Of a DNA stretch of 64,000 bases, positions 16,182-24,883 are shown piece after piece (position 1 is the first letter of the stretch; each line of letters starts with the position of its first letter). The position numbers and the translations under genes were made by a program. The stretch is taken from NCBI RefSeq assembly GCF_001635685.1, contig NZ_LWFF01000002.1, forward strand, positions 31,808 through 95,807, read 5' to 3'. Below the pieces are notes generated by a model. That model saw only the letters and a list, made by a program, of their open reading frames with translations, was not told the origin of the DNA and ran no database searches. Source of the stretch: Erythrobacter sp. HI0063. Lineage in GTDB: Bacteria > Pseudomonadota > Alphaproteobacteria > Sphingomonadales > Sphingomonadaceae.

Positions 16182-18603
16182 TCCACGTCACCGCCACGCC
16201 CGCATCTGCTGGTGCCTGTGCGTAATGCCCCGGATCGGTGCGGTAATAGAGACTGGCCGAGGCCCAGCCCTTTGCCAGCGGACCGCGCCACGCGATCTCG
16301 CCCACGGTCTCACGGCCGGATGGCGCAAGCGAGAGGCGGCGCGTGGCAAAGCCGGCGGTCTCGCTTGCATAATCGTAGCTCACAGGCAGCGTCAGATCGA
16401 TCCCGCCGCGCGTGACGCGCAGCGGCTGCGACACTCTGAAACCGAGCGTATCCGCATTTCCGAACACGCCCGCGCGCGTCAGATCGAGCGACCAAGCCTG
16501 GCTTTCGAAACGCGATCCGCTCGAAATAAGTCCGCTCGCATCGGCGCGACTGAAGCCATGGCGATAGGCGGCACCCAGTGCCCAGCCGCGTGCGATATCC
16601 CACCGGCCGGATGCATCGACAAACAGCGTATCCGCCCCGCCCGCACCGAAACCCTGCGCCAGATAGGCGCCGAGGATCGTCTCCTCCTCCTGCAACCAGG
16701 ACAGGCCGAGCGTGGTATCGAGCGCGCCGAAGCGGCGATCGGCGGCGAGCGCGAAACTGTGCGTCTTGCGCCGGTCGCGCACGCCTCTGAACACATCTTC
16801 GCCCTGGCGGCGATTGCCGATCCAGGCCTCGCCGCTTTCGGCGCTGGCGGTGAGGCCGAGACTGCCGAACTCTCGCCTTACGGCCACGCTCGCATCGGTG
16901 CTGCGCGCGAAGCCGACATCGCCGCCCGCATCGCTTGCAATGAGGAAAGCCGGGCGATCCTGTGCCTGCATCCGGCTGGCGAGCCCGAATGCGTCCTCGC
17001 GCATGGCGAAGCCGATCTTCATGTCGGGTGCGATGCGCGCGATCATCCTTGCGGCCAGCACCTCGGCCCCGTCGGCTTCGTGCGTCGTGAGCTGCATCTG
17101 GCGCGCCATCGCGCCTTCGACCGTGGTCTGCGCCGCGAACCGCGCATCGCCAACGGTGAAGCCCAGCGAAAGCGCATCGCTGCCGCCGCCGATCTGGCGC
17201 TGTCCACCTGCAAGCGCATTGTGGAGGCGATATTCGGGCACCGCGCCGCGCGATCCGCTGGTGAGATCGTATTCGTAAGCGCGCTTGTACTCGTCGAGCA
17301 GAATACCGGACAGTCCCTGCGAACCCGCCAGCGCATCGCCCATCGGCGCGGAACCGATCACTGCCGTCTCGCCGATCCGCATCACGCTGGTGCTGCCCGC
17401 CACGGTGGTCGCACCGCGCGGCGCGAAGGCCGCCGCGATGTCGAGCACGCCGCGCCCATAGGTCGTATCGATACCTGTCTCACCGAGATCGCGCGCCGTT
17501 TCGAGCAGGATCTGCACGATCTGCGCGCCGGTAAGATTGGGAAAGGCCTGAGCCATCAGGGCGACGGCTCCGGACACTTGCGGCGCGGCGAAGCTGGTGC
17601 CCGAAAACAGCAGGCGGAAACTGCCCCTCTCGTCCGTTCCGACGAAGATTTGACCGTTTTCGTAGACGCAGCAGATCCGTTCTCCGCGCGCCGTCAGGAA
17701 GAAATTGGCCTGGGCTCCGGCCCGCTGGCTGAAGCTCGAAATCTGCGATCCCTCGTCGACCGAGCCGACGATGATGACATTGGCACCGCCCGCGTCGCGG
17801 ATGTTGCTCGCGAACGGTGTCGGTTGATTTGGATCGATATCGGCCTTGCTACCGTCGCCGCCATTGCCGGCGGCAACGACGATAACCACGCCAGCGCTTG
17901 CCGCGCGGCGAACTGCGGCGAGTGTCGCCTGTCCGGCGGCGCCTCCACCAAGGCTGAGATTGATGACCGTCGCGCCCGAGCTGACCGCCTGATCGATCCC
18001 GCGCGCAATATCGCCATCGCCGAAGCTGCAGGTCAGATTGGTGTTCTCGGGCGTGTCGCTGCCGCACGAACCCGGCCTGTCCGCACGCAAGGCCAGAACC
18101 CGCGCGTCGAACGCGATACCGAGAATGCCCTGATTGTTGCGCGCCGCCGCAGCGACGAGCGAAACGTTCGTACCGTGATCGTCCTCGCCGTCGACGCTGC
18201 GGCCACCTGCGACATCGCGCGAATCGGGATGGATACGGCCTGCAAATTCGGGGCTGTCGAGGTCGATGCCGGTATCGATGACCGCGATCGTCCGGCCCGT
18301 TCCGGTGGCGCCACGCTGCCAGGCGCTGACCGCCTTATGCTGTTCGGGCCCGTCCGACATGCGAAACTCTGCCGTGTCGAATGAAGATGGAGTAGGTGTG
18401 GGTGTAGGCGCCGGAGCGGGCGCAGGCGCAGGCGCCGGGGTTGGCGTGGGTGTCGGTGCGGGAGCCGGTTGCGGCGTGGGCGTGCTGATAACGGGGCCTC
18501 CCCCGCCCCCTCCCCCGCAGGCGGCCAGCAGGGCGAGCGCACCCGACGCCGCGCCGCTGCGCAGCATGAGGCGATAATTGCGAACCGTGTTTCTCGATGC
18601 CAT
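16168..18603 (-). CDS. S8 (subtilisin-like) surface protease with barrel-like C-terminus
   Basis: 811-aa secreted protease. A lipobox ALLAAC lies at about residues 32-37 after a short signal peptide. A Gly run and about 40 residues of alternating Pro/Thr/Ala linker follow. The subtilase domain (about 90-400) has catalytic Asp in IAVIDTGIDLD, His in DDHGTNVS and Ser in FSGTSFAAPQ. The C-terminal 400 residues have the alternating pattern of an outer-membrane barrel and end in aromatic Phe, as autotransporters do. It is divergent from dapD. The start at 18603 precedes the signal peptide, and the frame further upstream is unsupported. Confidence 0.88.
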   Translation of the reverse strand: MASRNTVRNYRLMLRSGAASGALALLAACGGGGGGGPVISTPTPQPAPAPTPTPTPAPAPAPAPAPTPTPTPSSFDTAEFRMSDGPEQHKAVSAWQRGATGTGRTIAVIDTGIDLDSPEFAGRIHPDSRDVAGGRSVDGEDDHGTNVSLVAAAARNNQGILGIAFDARVLALRADRPGSCGSDTPENTNLTCSFGDGDIARGIDQAVSSGATVINLSLGGGAAGQATLAAVRRAASAGVVIVVAAGNGGDGSKADIDPNQPTPFASNIRDAGGANVIIVGSVDEGSQISSFSQRAGAQANFFLTARGERICCVYENGQIFVGTDERGSFRLLFSGTSFAAPQVSGAVALMAQAFPNLTGAQIVQILLETARDLGETGIDTTYGRGVLDIAAAFAPRGATTVAGSTSVMRIGETAVIGSAPMGDALAGSQGLSGILLDEYKRAYEYDLTSGSRGAVPEYRLHNALAGGQRQIGGGSDALSLGFTVGDARFAAQTTVEGAMARQMQLTTHEADGAEVLAARMIARIAPDMKIGFAMREDAFGLASRMQAQDRPAFLIASDAGGDVGFARSTDASVAVRREFGSLGLTASAESGEAWIGNRRQGEDVFRGVRDRRKTHSFALAADRRFGALDTTLGLSWLQEEETILGAYLAQGFGAGGADTLFVDASGRWDIARGWALGAAYRHGFSRADASGLISSGSRFESQAWSLDLTRAGVFGNADTLGFRVSQPLRVTRGGIDLTLPVSYDYASETAGFATRRLSLAPSGRETVGEIAWRGPLAKGWASASLYYRTDPGHYAQAPADAGVAVTWSRGF

Positions 18604-18748
18604 GGCGAACCCTCTTTGCCCGCCTTTCATACACCAAGCTGATGTCGCGATTGTTAACGCTGTTTCGCCCTGCGCTTGCCCGTTCGCACCCATATAACTA
18701 ACAGCGCCTCGACCACTCGTTTCGATCACTCGTTCAAGGATTGTCTCA

Positions 18749-19573
18749 ATGACCGCACAGCTCGCCCAAGCCATCGAAGCTGCCTGGGATGACCGGGCCT
18801 CGGTCACGCCCGACAGCCGTGACGTGCGCGATGCCGTCGAACGCGCGCTCGCCATGCTCGACAGCGGCGAGGCGCGCGTGGCACAGCCCGATGGTAATGG
18901 CGGCTGGCAGGTCAATCAGTGGCTTAAAAAGGCCGTTCTCCTTAGCTTCCGCCTCAACGACAACCGCGTGATGGAAGGCGGCAGCGCCGGCCATCCGGCT
19001 TTCGACAAGGTGCCGAGCAAGTTTGCCGGATGGGACGATGCGCGCTTTCACGAGGCGGGCTTCCGCGTGGTGCCGGGCGCCGTGGCGCGGGAAGGTGCCT
19101 ATATCGCGCCTGGCTGCGTGCTTATGCCCAGCTTCGTCAATATCGGCGCCTATGTCGGCAAGGGCACGATGGTCGATACTTTTGCCAGCATAGGCAGCTG
19201 CGCCCAGATCGGCGCGAACTGCCACATCTCGGCCGGTGCCGGGATCGGCGGCGTTCTGGAACCGATGCAGGCCAATCCCACGATCATCGGCGACAATTGC
19301 TTCATCGGCGCCCGCTCCGAAATCGTCGAAGGCGTTATCGTGGGCGAAGGATCGGTGGTGGCGATGGGCGTCTTCATCACCCAATCGACCAAGATCGTCG
19401 AGCGCGCGAGCGGCAAGGTCACGCGTGGGGAAATTCCGCCGTTTTCGGTCGTGGTGCCCGGCACTCTGCCCGATCCCAACGGCGGCCCCTCGCTCGCCTG
19501 CGCGGTGATCGTGAAGACGGTGGATGCCCAAACGCGCGAAAAGACCGGCATCAACGAGCTGCTGCGCGATTGA
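18749..19573 (+). CDS. dapD: Tetrahydrodipicolinate N-succinyltransferase
   Basis: Succinylates tetrahydrodipicolinate in the lysine/meso-diaminopimelate pathway. The 274-aa protein has the left-handed β-helix hexapeptide repeats through about 95-230 ([50 protein letters not shown]). Length and termini are standard. The divergent intergenic region with the protease is 145 bases. Confidence 0.96.
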   Translation: MTAQLAQAIEAAWDDRASVTPDSRDVRDAVERALAMLDSGEARVAQPDGNGGWQVNQWLKKAVLLSFRLNDNRVMEGGSAGHPAFDKVPSKFAGWDDARFHEAGFRVVPGAVAREGAYIAPGCVLMPSFVNIGAYVGKGTMVDTFASIGSCAQIGANCHISAGAGIGGVLEPMQANPTIIGDNCFIGARSEIVEGVIVGEGSVVAMGVFITQSTKIVERASGKVTRGEIPPFSVVVPGTLPDPNGGPSLACAVIVKTVDAQTREKTGINELLRD

Positions 19574-19659
19574 CGCGCCGCGCGAGAGGGAACATTAGGG
19601 ACTGCAGGCGGTAACGATCCGACACCGACCGCGCCTGATCTTAAGGGAAGAAGCGACAC

Positions 19660-19965
19660 ATGCGTAGCGAAGGCAACGAAACCCACGTCTCCGAAACCGA
19701 AGCCAGCGGCGGCTCGAAAGAAGGCGTGGTTCGCTGGGTCCTGATCATCGGCACCGTGCTGGCCGTCATCCTGCTTTCCGCCGTCTGGATTTTCGGCGCG
19801 GCTTCGCAGGGCGAAGTCGAATCCGAAGTCAACGTTTCCGATCGGATTGAGGCGCAGGACGAAGAGGCCGGTATCGATGGCATCGAAATCGACGATGCCG
19901 ACAATATCGAAGGCACTGGCAACGACGCGACAGACGGCACGCCGCTGCAAACGGTCGAAAACTGA
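19660..19965 (+). CDS. Single-pass membrane protein, acidic
   Basis: 101-aa protein of unknown function. A short polar N-terminus is followed by one transmembrane helix (about 26-47, WVLIIGTVLAVILLSAVWIFG). A strongly acidic Asp/Glu-rich C-terminal domain follows, predicted periplasmic. A plausible ribosome site (aagggaagaag) precedes the ATG. It is likely a small envelope protein. Family not recognised. Confidence 0.6.
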   Translation: MRSEGNETHVSETEASGGSKEGVVRWVLIIGTVLAVILLSAVWIFGAASQGEVESEVNVSDRIEAQDEEAGIDGIEIDDADNIEGTGNDATDGTPLQTVEN

Positions 19966-20045
19966 CGGCCCGCTCCGCCGCAGCTTCAGGAACGCCCTTC
20001 GCTCTGACGGATTGAACTCCTCGACATTGTACGAGGAGAATTTCC

Positions 20046-20273
20046 GTGAGCAATTCCAATAGCTACCAGACCGACCAGTATGTCGAATGGGAATGGGGCA
20101 ACGGCACGGCGAGCGGCCAGATCAAGGAGCGTTTCGAACGCGAAGTGACGCGCACCCTCAAGGGTAGCGAAGTCACCAAGGACGGCACGGAAGACAATCC
20201 CGCCTATCTGATCAAGCAGGAAGACGGTGACGAGGTGCTGAAGCGCGGCAGCGAATTGTCGGCGAAGAACTGA
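20046..20273 (+). CDS. DUF2945 / HVA1-type TUDOR domain protein
   Basis: 75-aa protein matching the small DUF2945 (hypervirulence-associated TUDOR) family: the pattern Y-V-E-W-E-W-G-N-G-T-A-S-G near residue 12, and an NPAYLIKQEDGDEVLKRGSE core. Function is unknown, and the family is usually a stand-alone SH3-like barrel. It is first in a tightly packed row, with its stop overlapping the next ATG by one base (TGATG). Confidence 0.8.
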   Translation: MSNSNSYQTDQYVEWEWGNGTASGQIKERFEREVTRTLKGSEVTKDGTEDNPAYLIKQEDGDEVLKRGSELSAKN

Positions 20274-20467
20274 TGCCCGCTCAGAGCAAGGCGCAGCAGA
20301 AAGCCGCTGGAGCCGCTTTGTCGGCCAAGCGCGGCGAGACCAAGGTGGGCGACCTTCAGGGCGCCTCCAAGCAGATGTATGACAGCATGAGCGAAGAGGA
20401 GCTGGAGGACTACGCCTCCACCGACCTGGACGGTCTGCCCGAGCATGTCGATGAGGACGACAGCTGA
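20273..20467 (+). CDS. DUF3008 family protein
   Basis: 64-aa hydrophilic protein matching DUF3008. It has a Lys/Ala-rich N-terminus (MPAQSKAQQKAAGAALSAKR), a central LQGASKQMYDSMSEEELEDYA and an acidic tail. The DUF3008 family is small and uncharacterised. It is coupled by one-base overlaps both upstream and downstream, so translation with DUF2945 and DUF3140 partners is likely. Confidence 0.82.
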   Translation: MPAQSKAQQKAAGAALSAKRGETKVGDLQGASKQMYDSMSEEELEDYASTDLDGLPEHVDEDDS

Positions 20468-20811
20468 TGGCCTCCGACACCGAAGACGATCGCGAAGAGA
20501 CCTGGTCCGAATTTCGGGACTGCGTCAATATGGCGCCCAAGGAGCTGGAAGACTGGTTGGATACCGAGGAATCCAAGTCGGTCGGCGATAGTGATGGAGG
20601 CGAGAGCACCGGCCACACATCCGGGCGAAGGATCGTCGAGATCAAGCGCACCAACAAGGAGGATCTCACCGACAGCCAGTGGGACCACATGGACAAAGTG
20701 GTCGGCTATATTCACCGCCACCTCGCCCAGAGGCCGGACGGCGATGTCGAGGATACGGATTGGCGGTACAGCCTGATGAATTGGGGCCACGATCCGCTCA
20801 AACCGGACTGA
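20467..20811 (+). CDS. DUF3140 family protein
   Basis: 114-aa protein matching DUF3140: WSEFRDCVNMAPKELEDWLD at the N-terminus, then a TSGRRIVEIKRTNKEDLTD region, and WRYSLMNWGHDP at the C-terminus. Function unknown. It is third in the one-base-overlap cassette. A 5-base gap separates it from the next gene. Confidence 0.82.
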   Translation: MASDTEDDREETWSEFRDCVNMAPKELEDWLDTEESKSVGDSDGGESTGHTSGRRIVEIKRTNKEDLTDSQWDHMDKVVGYIHRHLAQRPDGDVEDTDWRYSLMNWGHDPLKPD

Positions 20812-20816
20812 CGGGC

Positions 20817-21239
20817 ATGGCCGACGCCGATCGCTTCGACCATTTTCTCGCCGCACAGGACGATGTTTTCGACACGGCTCTGGAAGAATTGCAGGCGGGC
20901 AGGAAACAGGGCCACTGGATGTGGTTCGTCTTTCCCCAGATCGCTGGCCTCGGTTCGAGCGCGATGGCGGCGCGGTATGCCCTGTCCGGTCGAAGCGAGG
21001 CGCGTCGTTTCGCCGATCACCCCGTTCTGGGGGACCGGCTGGAGCAGGCGACCGAAGCCATGCTCGACTGGGCCGGGACTTTGTCGGCGCAAGATATTCT
21101 CGGAACGGTCGACGCGATGAAGTTTCGCAGTTCCATGACCCTGTTCGAAGCGTCGGCGGCCGATGCGGACGCTTTCATCGCGGCGCTCGAACAGTTTTAC
21201 GACGGGGAACGCGACCCGTTGACGTTGGAGCGCCTGTAG
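20817..21239 (+). CDS. DUF1810 family protein
   Basis: 140-aa protein of the DUF1810 (YbiA-neighbour-like, calpastatin-named) family. The strongly conserved motifs are LAAQDDVFDTALEELQAGRK, HWMWFVFPQIAGLG and DAMKFRSSMTLFE. Function is unknown. The start at 20817 follows the DUF3140 stop by 5 bases, so it likely belongs to the same transcript. Confidence 0.88.
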   Translation: MADADRFDHFLAAQDDVFDTALEELQAGRKQGHWMWFVFPQIAGLGSSAMAARYALSGRSEARRFADHPVLGDRLEQATEAMLDWAGTLSAQDILGTVDAMKFRSSMTLFEASAADADAFIAALEQFYDGERDPLTLERL

Positions 21240-21365
21240 CCTGCCGTCATCGACGAAAAAGACGAGCGGCCATCCTGAATAACGATTGCGCTGGAAGGAC
21301 CAAGCGCTTCGCGAACGCCAAGGCCCCTACCGGATAGCGTTCGCACGTCTTAAGAGAGCGAGGAC

Positions 21366-21770
21366 ATGATCCGTACCGTCCTTCGCCTCGTCCTCGCGCT
21401 GCTCTATGCGATTGCGGGGGTGCTCCATCTGGTTGCGCCGCGCCCGTTTCTGGAGATCATGCCGGGCGGCCTTCCCTTCCCGACCGAGATCGTCTTCCTG
21501 ACCGGAATCGCCGAAATTCTTGGAGCTGCCGCGCTGGCGCAGGGGTGGTCGACATCGTTACGGAAAGCGGGCGCGATCGGGCTCGGACTCTACGCCGTCT
21601 GCGTCTTCCCAGCCAATATCAATCACTTCGCGCTCGAAATGGCGCGGCCCGACCAGGGGCTAGGCCTGGCCTATCATGTTCCGCGCATGATCGCACAACC
21701 GATCATCGTCTGGTGGGCGCTGTGGGCCGGCGGCGTAACGGACTGGCCGTTCCGCCGCCGACCACACTGA
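21366..21770 (+). CDS. DoxX-family membrane protein
   Basis: 134-aa protein with four predicted helices (VLRLVLALLYAIAGVLHLV, IVFLTGIAEILGAAALA, IGLGLYAVCVFPANI, MIAQPIIVWWALWAGG). This matches DoxX/DoxD-like proteins. The position of Pro-Gly and HFALE motifs fits the subfamily. Role unknown. Upstream sequence 21240-21365 contains no gene. Confidence 0.82.
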   Translation: MIRTVLRLVLALLYAIAGVLHLVAPRPFLEIMPGGLPFPTEIVFLTGIAEILGAAALAQGWSTSLRKAGAIGLGLYAVCVFPANINHFALEMARPDQGLGLAYHVPRMIAQPIIVWWALWAGGVTDWPFRRRPH

Positions 21771-21784
21771 TCACGCGGTTGTAA

Positions 21785-22036
21785 TCAGCTCATGTGCTTG
21801 GAAACGGCACCGGTCATCTTGAACATCGAGATCTGTTCCTTGCCGATCACCGCGCCCAGCTTGTCGTCCGGATTGATCATGCGGCGATCCTTGGAATCCT
21901 GCAGATCGTTCGCCTTGATGTGGTCCCACACTTTGGAAGTGACCTGAGCGCGCGTCATCGGGCCCTTGCCCACGACGTTTTCGAGTTCCGGCGAGAGATT
22001 CACCGGCTTCTGCAATGCGTTGTTCTTGCCAGCCAT
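21785..22036 (-). CDS. SWIB/MDM2 domain protein
   Basis: 83-aa stand-alone SWIB/MDM2 domain (PVNLSPELENVVGKGPMTRA, then VWDHIKANDLQDSKDRRMIN). Bacterial members, such as chlamydial SWIB, are uncharacterised; a nucleoid role is a guess. The stop sits 14 bases from the convergent DoxX gene. Confidence 0.9.
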   Translation of the reverse strand: MAGKNNALQKPVNLSPELENVVGKGPMTRAQVTSKVWDHIKANDLQDSKDRRMINPDDKLGAVIGKEQISMFKMTGAVSKHMS

Positions 22037-22110
22037 GATATGTCCTTTCCTGTCAGGCTTGTATTATCGAGATGCGGCCCCGGCACGGAGCGCGCACCAT
22101 TGGGTAATGG

Positions 22111-22725
22111 TCAGTCGAGATCGAGATCGTCCGGATCGATGCCGAGATCCTCTTCGAGATCGAGTTTTTCGCGCTCGTGCCCCTCGAACCGCCCCGTCAG
22201 CACCGCGCAGGCGGTGATATGGCCTTCGATCGACGCTTCGACGTCTTCGCGGCTGGCGCCGGGCATCAGCGTCATCGGCAGATCGAGCGCAAACAGCTGG
22301 AACACATAGCGATGCTCCTTGCCGATCGGCGGATCGGGCAGCAGCCATTCGGAATTGCCGCGCGCATTCTTGCCAGCGCGCGGCGGCACCTCGCCTTCGA
22401 ACAGCTTGCCGCGCTGGCCGGGGAAGCCCCATGCCAGCCAATGCAAAAGCGGCTTGTCCGCTGGGGCGTCCGCATCCTCCACGATCAGAACGATCTCCTG
22501 CGCTCCGGGCGGGGGAGCGGTCCATTCGAGCGGCGGCGCGACGGCATCTTCCTCGATCGCGGTGAAGCTGGGATCGAGCTCGCCGCCATGCTGGAAGGCC
22601 GGGCTGGTCAGCGCAAAGCCCGAACGACCGAGCAGCTTCTCCGAACCGAAGCGCGCGATCGCCAGATCGTTGGCGAAGGCTCCACCACCGACCGCGCGGG
22701 TCACCCAGGTCTGACTATCGCTCAC
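22111..22725 (-). CDS. YbhB/YbcL family Raf kinase inhibitor-like (PEBP) protein
   Basis: 204-aa PEBP-fold protein. Conserved PEBP elements are PPLEWTAPPPGAQEIVLIVE, DADAPADKPLLHWLAWGFP (central ligand-binding D-x-D and H-W), and KEHRYVFQLFALD. Likely cytoplasmic as no signal peptide is seen. The C-terminal 50 residues are acidic. Ligand and function are unknown. Confidence 0.9.
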   Translation of the reverse strand: MSDSQTWVTRAVGGGAFANDLAIARFGSEKLLGRSGFALTSPAFQHGGELDPSFTAIEEDAVAPPLEWTAPPPGAQEIVLIVEDADAPADKPLLHWLAWGFPGQRGKLFEGEVPPRAGKNARGNSEWLLPDPPIGKEHRYVFQLFALDLPMTLMPGASREDVEASIEGHITACAVLTGRFEGHEREKLDLEEDLGIDPDDLDLD

Positions 22726-22968
22726 GCTATTTAATCCTTCGATTGCCTTTTCTCGATCGCTTCCTGTGGGCTGCGCCGTATCGCGATGCCATGGGAAAGC
22801 GCGGACTATGCACCGTTTTTATCCGAAAACACCCCTTTTTTAAGCAGCGCTGCGTCGATCGACCGTCTGTGCTTGGCACTCAGCCACGATTAAGGCACAC
22901 TGACAGATGCTTGGTCCGGGGGGAGAAGCTTCTCCCGATATCGCAATCATCTATTCGGAGTCGCATCT

Positions 22969-24396
22969 ATGGCTTTTGCCCGTACGGTCCTGTCCGCTAC
23001 GCTCGCTTTTTCGCTGGTCGCTTGCGGAGGCGGCGGGTCGAGCTCTTCCGCGCCGCCGGTCAACGTCTCGCCCACGCCGACGCCGCCGCCCGCTACCGGC
23101 GGAGACAGCTGCTCTCTGGCCAATCGCCAGCAATTCGTGCGCGACGTGCTGAATGAATGGTATCTGTTCCCCGATCTGCTTGCGACGAATGTCAATGCGG
23201 CGAACTACACGGATATTCAGGATTATATCGATGCGCTGGTGGCCCCGGCACGCGCGCAGTCGAAGGATCGCTTCTTCACCTACATCACCTCGATCAAGGA
23301 AGAAAACGCGCTGATCCAGAACGGGTCGAGCGCCGGCTTCGGCATTCGCCTCGGCTACGATACCAGCGCCAATCGCGTCTTCGTGCTCGAAGCGTTCGAG
23401 GCAGGAACGGGCTTCCAGGCGGGCATGGATCGCGGCACCGAATTGCTGACCATCGGCGGCCAGTCGGTCGCGTCCCTGATGTCGAGCGGCGGCCCGCAAG
23501 CGGTGATCAATGCGCTTGGCCCGTCGGACCCCGGCCTTTCGCGTTCGTTCACCTTCCGCACGCGCGAAGGCACCGAACGCAATGCCAATATCAGCAAGAC
23601 CGAATTCTCGCTCGACCCGATCTCGGATCGCTACGGCGTCAAGATCCTGAACGACGGGACCGGGCCGGTCGGCTACATCAATCTGCGCACCTTCATCGTA
23701 CAGGATGCGGGGCCGCAATTGCGCACCGCGTTCCAGCAGTTCAAGAATCAGGGGATTACCAAGGTCATCCTCGATCTGCGCTATAATGGCGGCGGGCTGG
23801 TTTCGGTTGCGGAACTGCTCGGCGATCTGATGGCAGCGGACAAGAGCGGGCAGGTCTTCAGCAAGACCGTGCTGCGTCCGTCGAAATCGTCCGAGAACGA
23901 GGTCGATCGCTTCACGGCCCAGTCGGAAGCGATCTCTGCGACCAAGATCGCTGTGATCGGACGCGGCGGCACGGCTTCGGCGAGCGAGCTGGTGACCAAT
24001 TCCTTCATTCCCTATCTCGGCAATAATCTCGCGCTGGTCGGCACCAATACATTCGGAAAGCCCGTCGGCCAATTCGCTTTCGATCGCTCGGCCTGCGACG
24101 ATCGCTTCCGCGCGGTGGCGTTCAAGACGACCAATGCCAACGATCAGGGCGAATATTTCACCGGTCTTGCCAGCGTGGTGCAGCGGACCTGCGCAGCGAA
24201 CGACGAAATTTTCGAAGCTCTTGGCGATCCCAACGAAACGTCCATCAGCGCAGCGCTGGACTTTCTGGGCGGGCGCACCTGCACGCCGATCAGCGGCGGA
24301 CAGGACCAGACGGTGCAATCGGCAGGCAACCGGCAGCAATTGCTACAGCCCAGGATCCCCACCCCTGCGCAACGCGAAGTGCCGGGCCTGTTCTAG
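22969..24396 (+). CDS. S41 (carboxy-terminal-processing type) peptidase, lipoprotein
   Basis: 475-aa lipoprotein. A signal peptide with lipobox SLVAC at about residue 20 is followed by a Gly/Ser/Pro linker (about 21-45). A PDZ-like region (about 120-190) and an S41 core follow, with GYINLRTF, VILDLRYNGGG, catalytic Ser in GGTASASELV and Lys in FGKPVGQ. This is a predicted outer-membrane or periplasmic endopeptidase. A 243-base region upstream holds no other gene. Confidence 0.9.
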   Translation: MAFARTVLSATLAFSLVACGGGGSSSSAPPVNVSPTPTPPPATGGDSCSLANRQQFVRDVLNEWYLFPDLLATNVNAANYTDIQDYIDALVAPARAQSKDRFFTYITSIKEENALIQNGSSAGFGIRLGYDTSANRVFVLEAFEAGTGFQAGMDRGTELLTIGGQSVASLMSSGGPQAVINALGPSDPGLSRSFTFRTREGTERNANISKTEFSLDPISDRYGVKILNDGTGPVGYINLRTFIVQDAGPQLRTAFQQFKNQGITKVILDLRYNGGGLVSVAELLGDLMAADKSGQVFSKTVLRPSKSSENEVDRFTAQSEAISATKIAVIGRGGTASASELVTNSFIPYLGNNLALVGTNTFGKPVGQFAFDRSACDDRFRAVAFKTTNANDQGEYFTGLASVVQRTCAANDEIFEALGDPNETSISAALDFLGGRTCTPISGGQDQTVQSAGNRQQLLQPRIPTPAQREVPGLF

Positions 24397-24419
24397 GCGA
24401 GGTCTGGCTCAGAAATTTT

Positions 24420-24450
24420 CGGGGCGGCGGAGCGATCCGTCGCCCCGTTT
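24420..24450. terminator. Bidirectional terminator hairpin
   Basis: GC hairpin with cggggcg...cgga and tccg.cgccccg arms, followed by gtttcatt. It lies between the convergent S41 peptidase and response-regulator genes. Confidence 0.6.
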
Positions 24451-24477
24451 CATTTGGAGTGCGCGTCTGGACGCTCG

Positions 24478-24882
24478 CTATTGGGCAGCGGCCGCACTCG
24501 GCGCATCGTCGTTCTGTGCGTTGCGCAGCTCGACCAGAGCAGTCGCGATGACCTTGTCCGAGGATGCGGGCTTGGGAACGTAAACCGCGTCGAGCATGTC
24601 GAATACGTCTTCCTGCCGGTCCGCATCGCCCGAATGGATGATGTAGGGAATGGAGCGTTTGGTCAGTTCGCGCGCGATCGGAAGACAATTTTCGCCGCCC
24701 ACAAGATTGAAATCCAGCACAGCGACATCGACGCCTTCGTCGATATGATTCATCGCTTCCCCGACGCAGGACGCACAGCATGGCGTGAAGCCCCGATCTT
24801 CGGCAGCGAATTCCAAATCCATCAGGATCAGAGGCTCATCATCCACCAGCAATATCGAGATTGGGTCAGACAAGACAGGCAT
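24478..24882 (-). CDS. Single-domain response regulator
   Basis: 134-aa CheY-like receiver. Acidic pocket VDDEP at residues 13-17, phosphoacceptor Asp in VAVLDFNL near 56, Ser/Thr position in IIHSGD, and Lys in YVPKPAS near 104 are all present. There is no output domain. It starts one base after the LOV kinase stop, so it is the likely phosphoacceptor of that kinase. The C-terminus is an Ala-rich tail. Confidence 0.92.
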   Translation of the reverse strand: MPVLSDPISILLVDDEPLILMDLEFAAEDRGFTPCCASCVGEAMNHIDEGVDVAVLDFNLVGGENCLPIARELTKRSIPYIIHSGDADRQEDVFDMLDAVYVPKPASSDKVIATALVELRNAQNDDAPSAAAAQ

Positions 24883-24883
24883 C

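Noticed and set aside
16225..18384. 719-codon open frame on the plus strand
   Set aside because: It is antisense to the S8 protease, has Arg/Ala/Asp-rich shadow composition and no domains.
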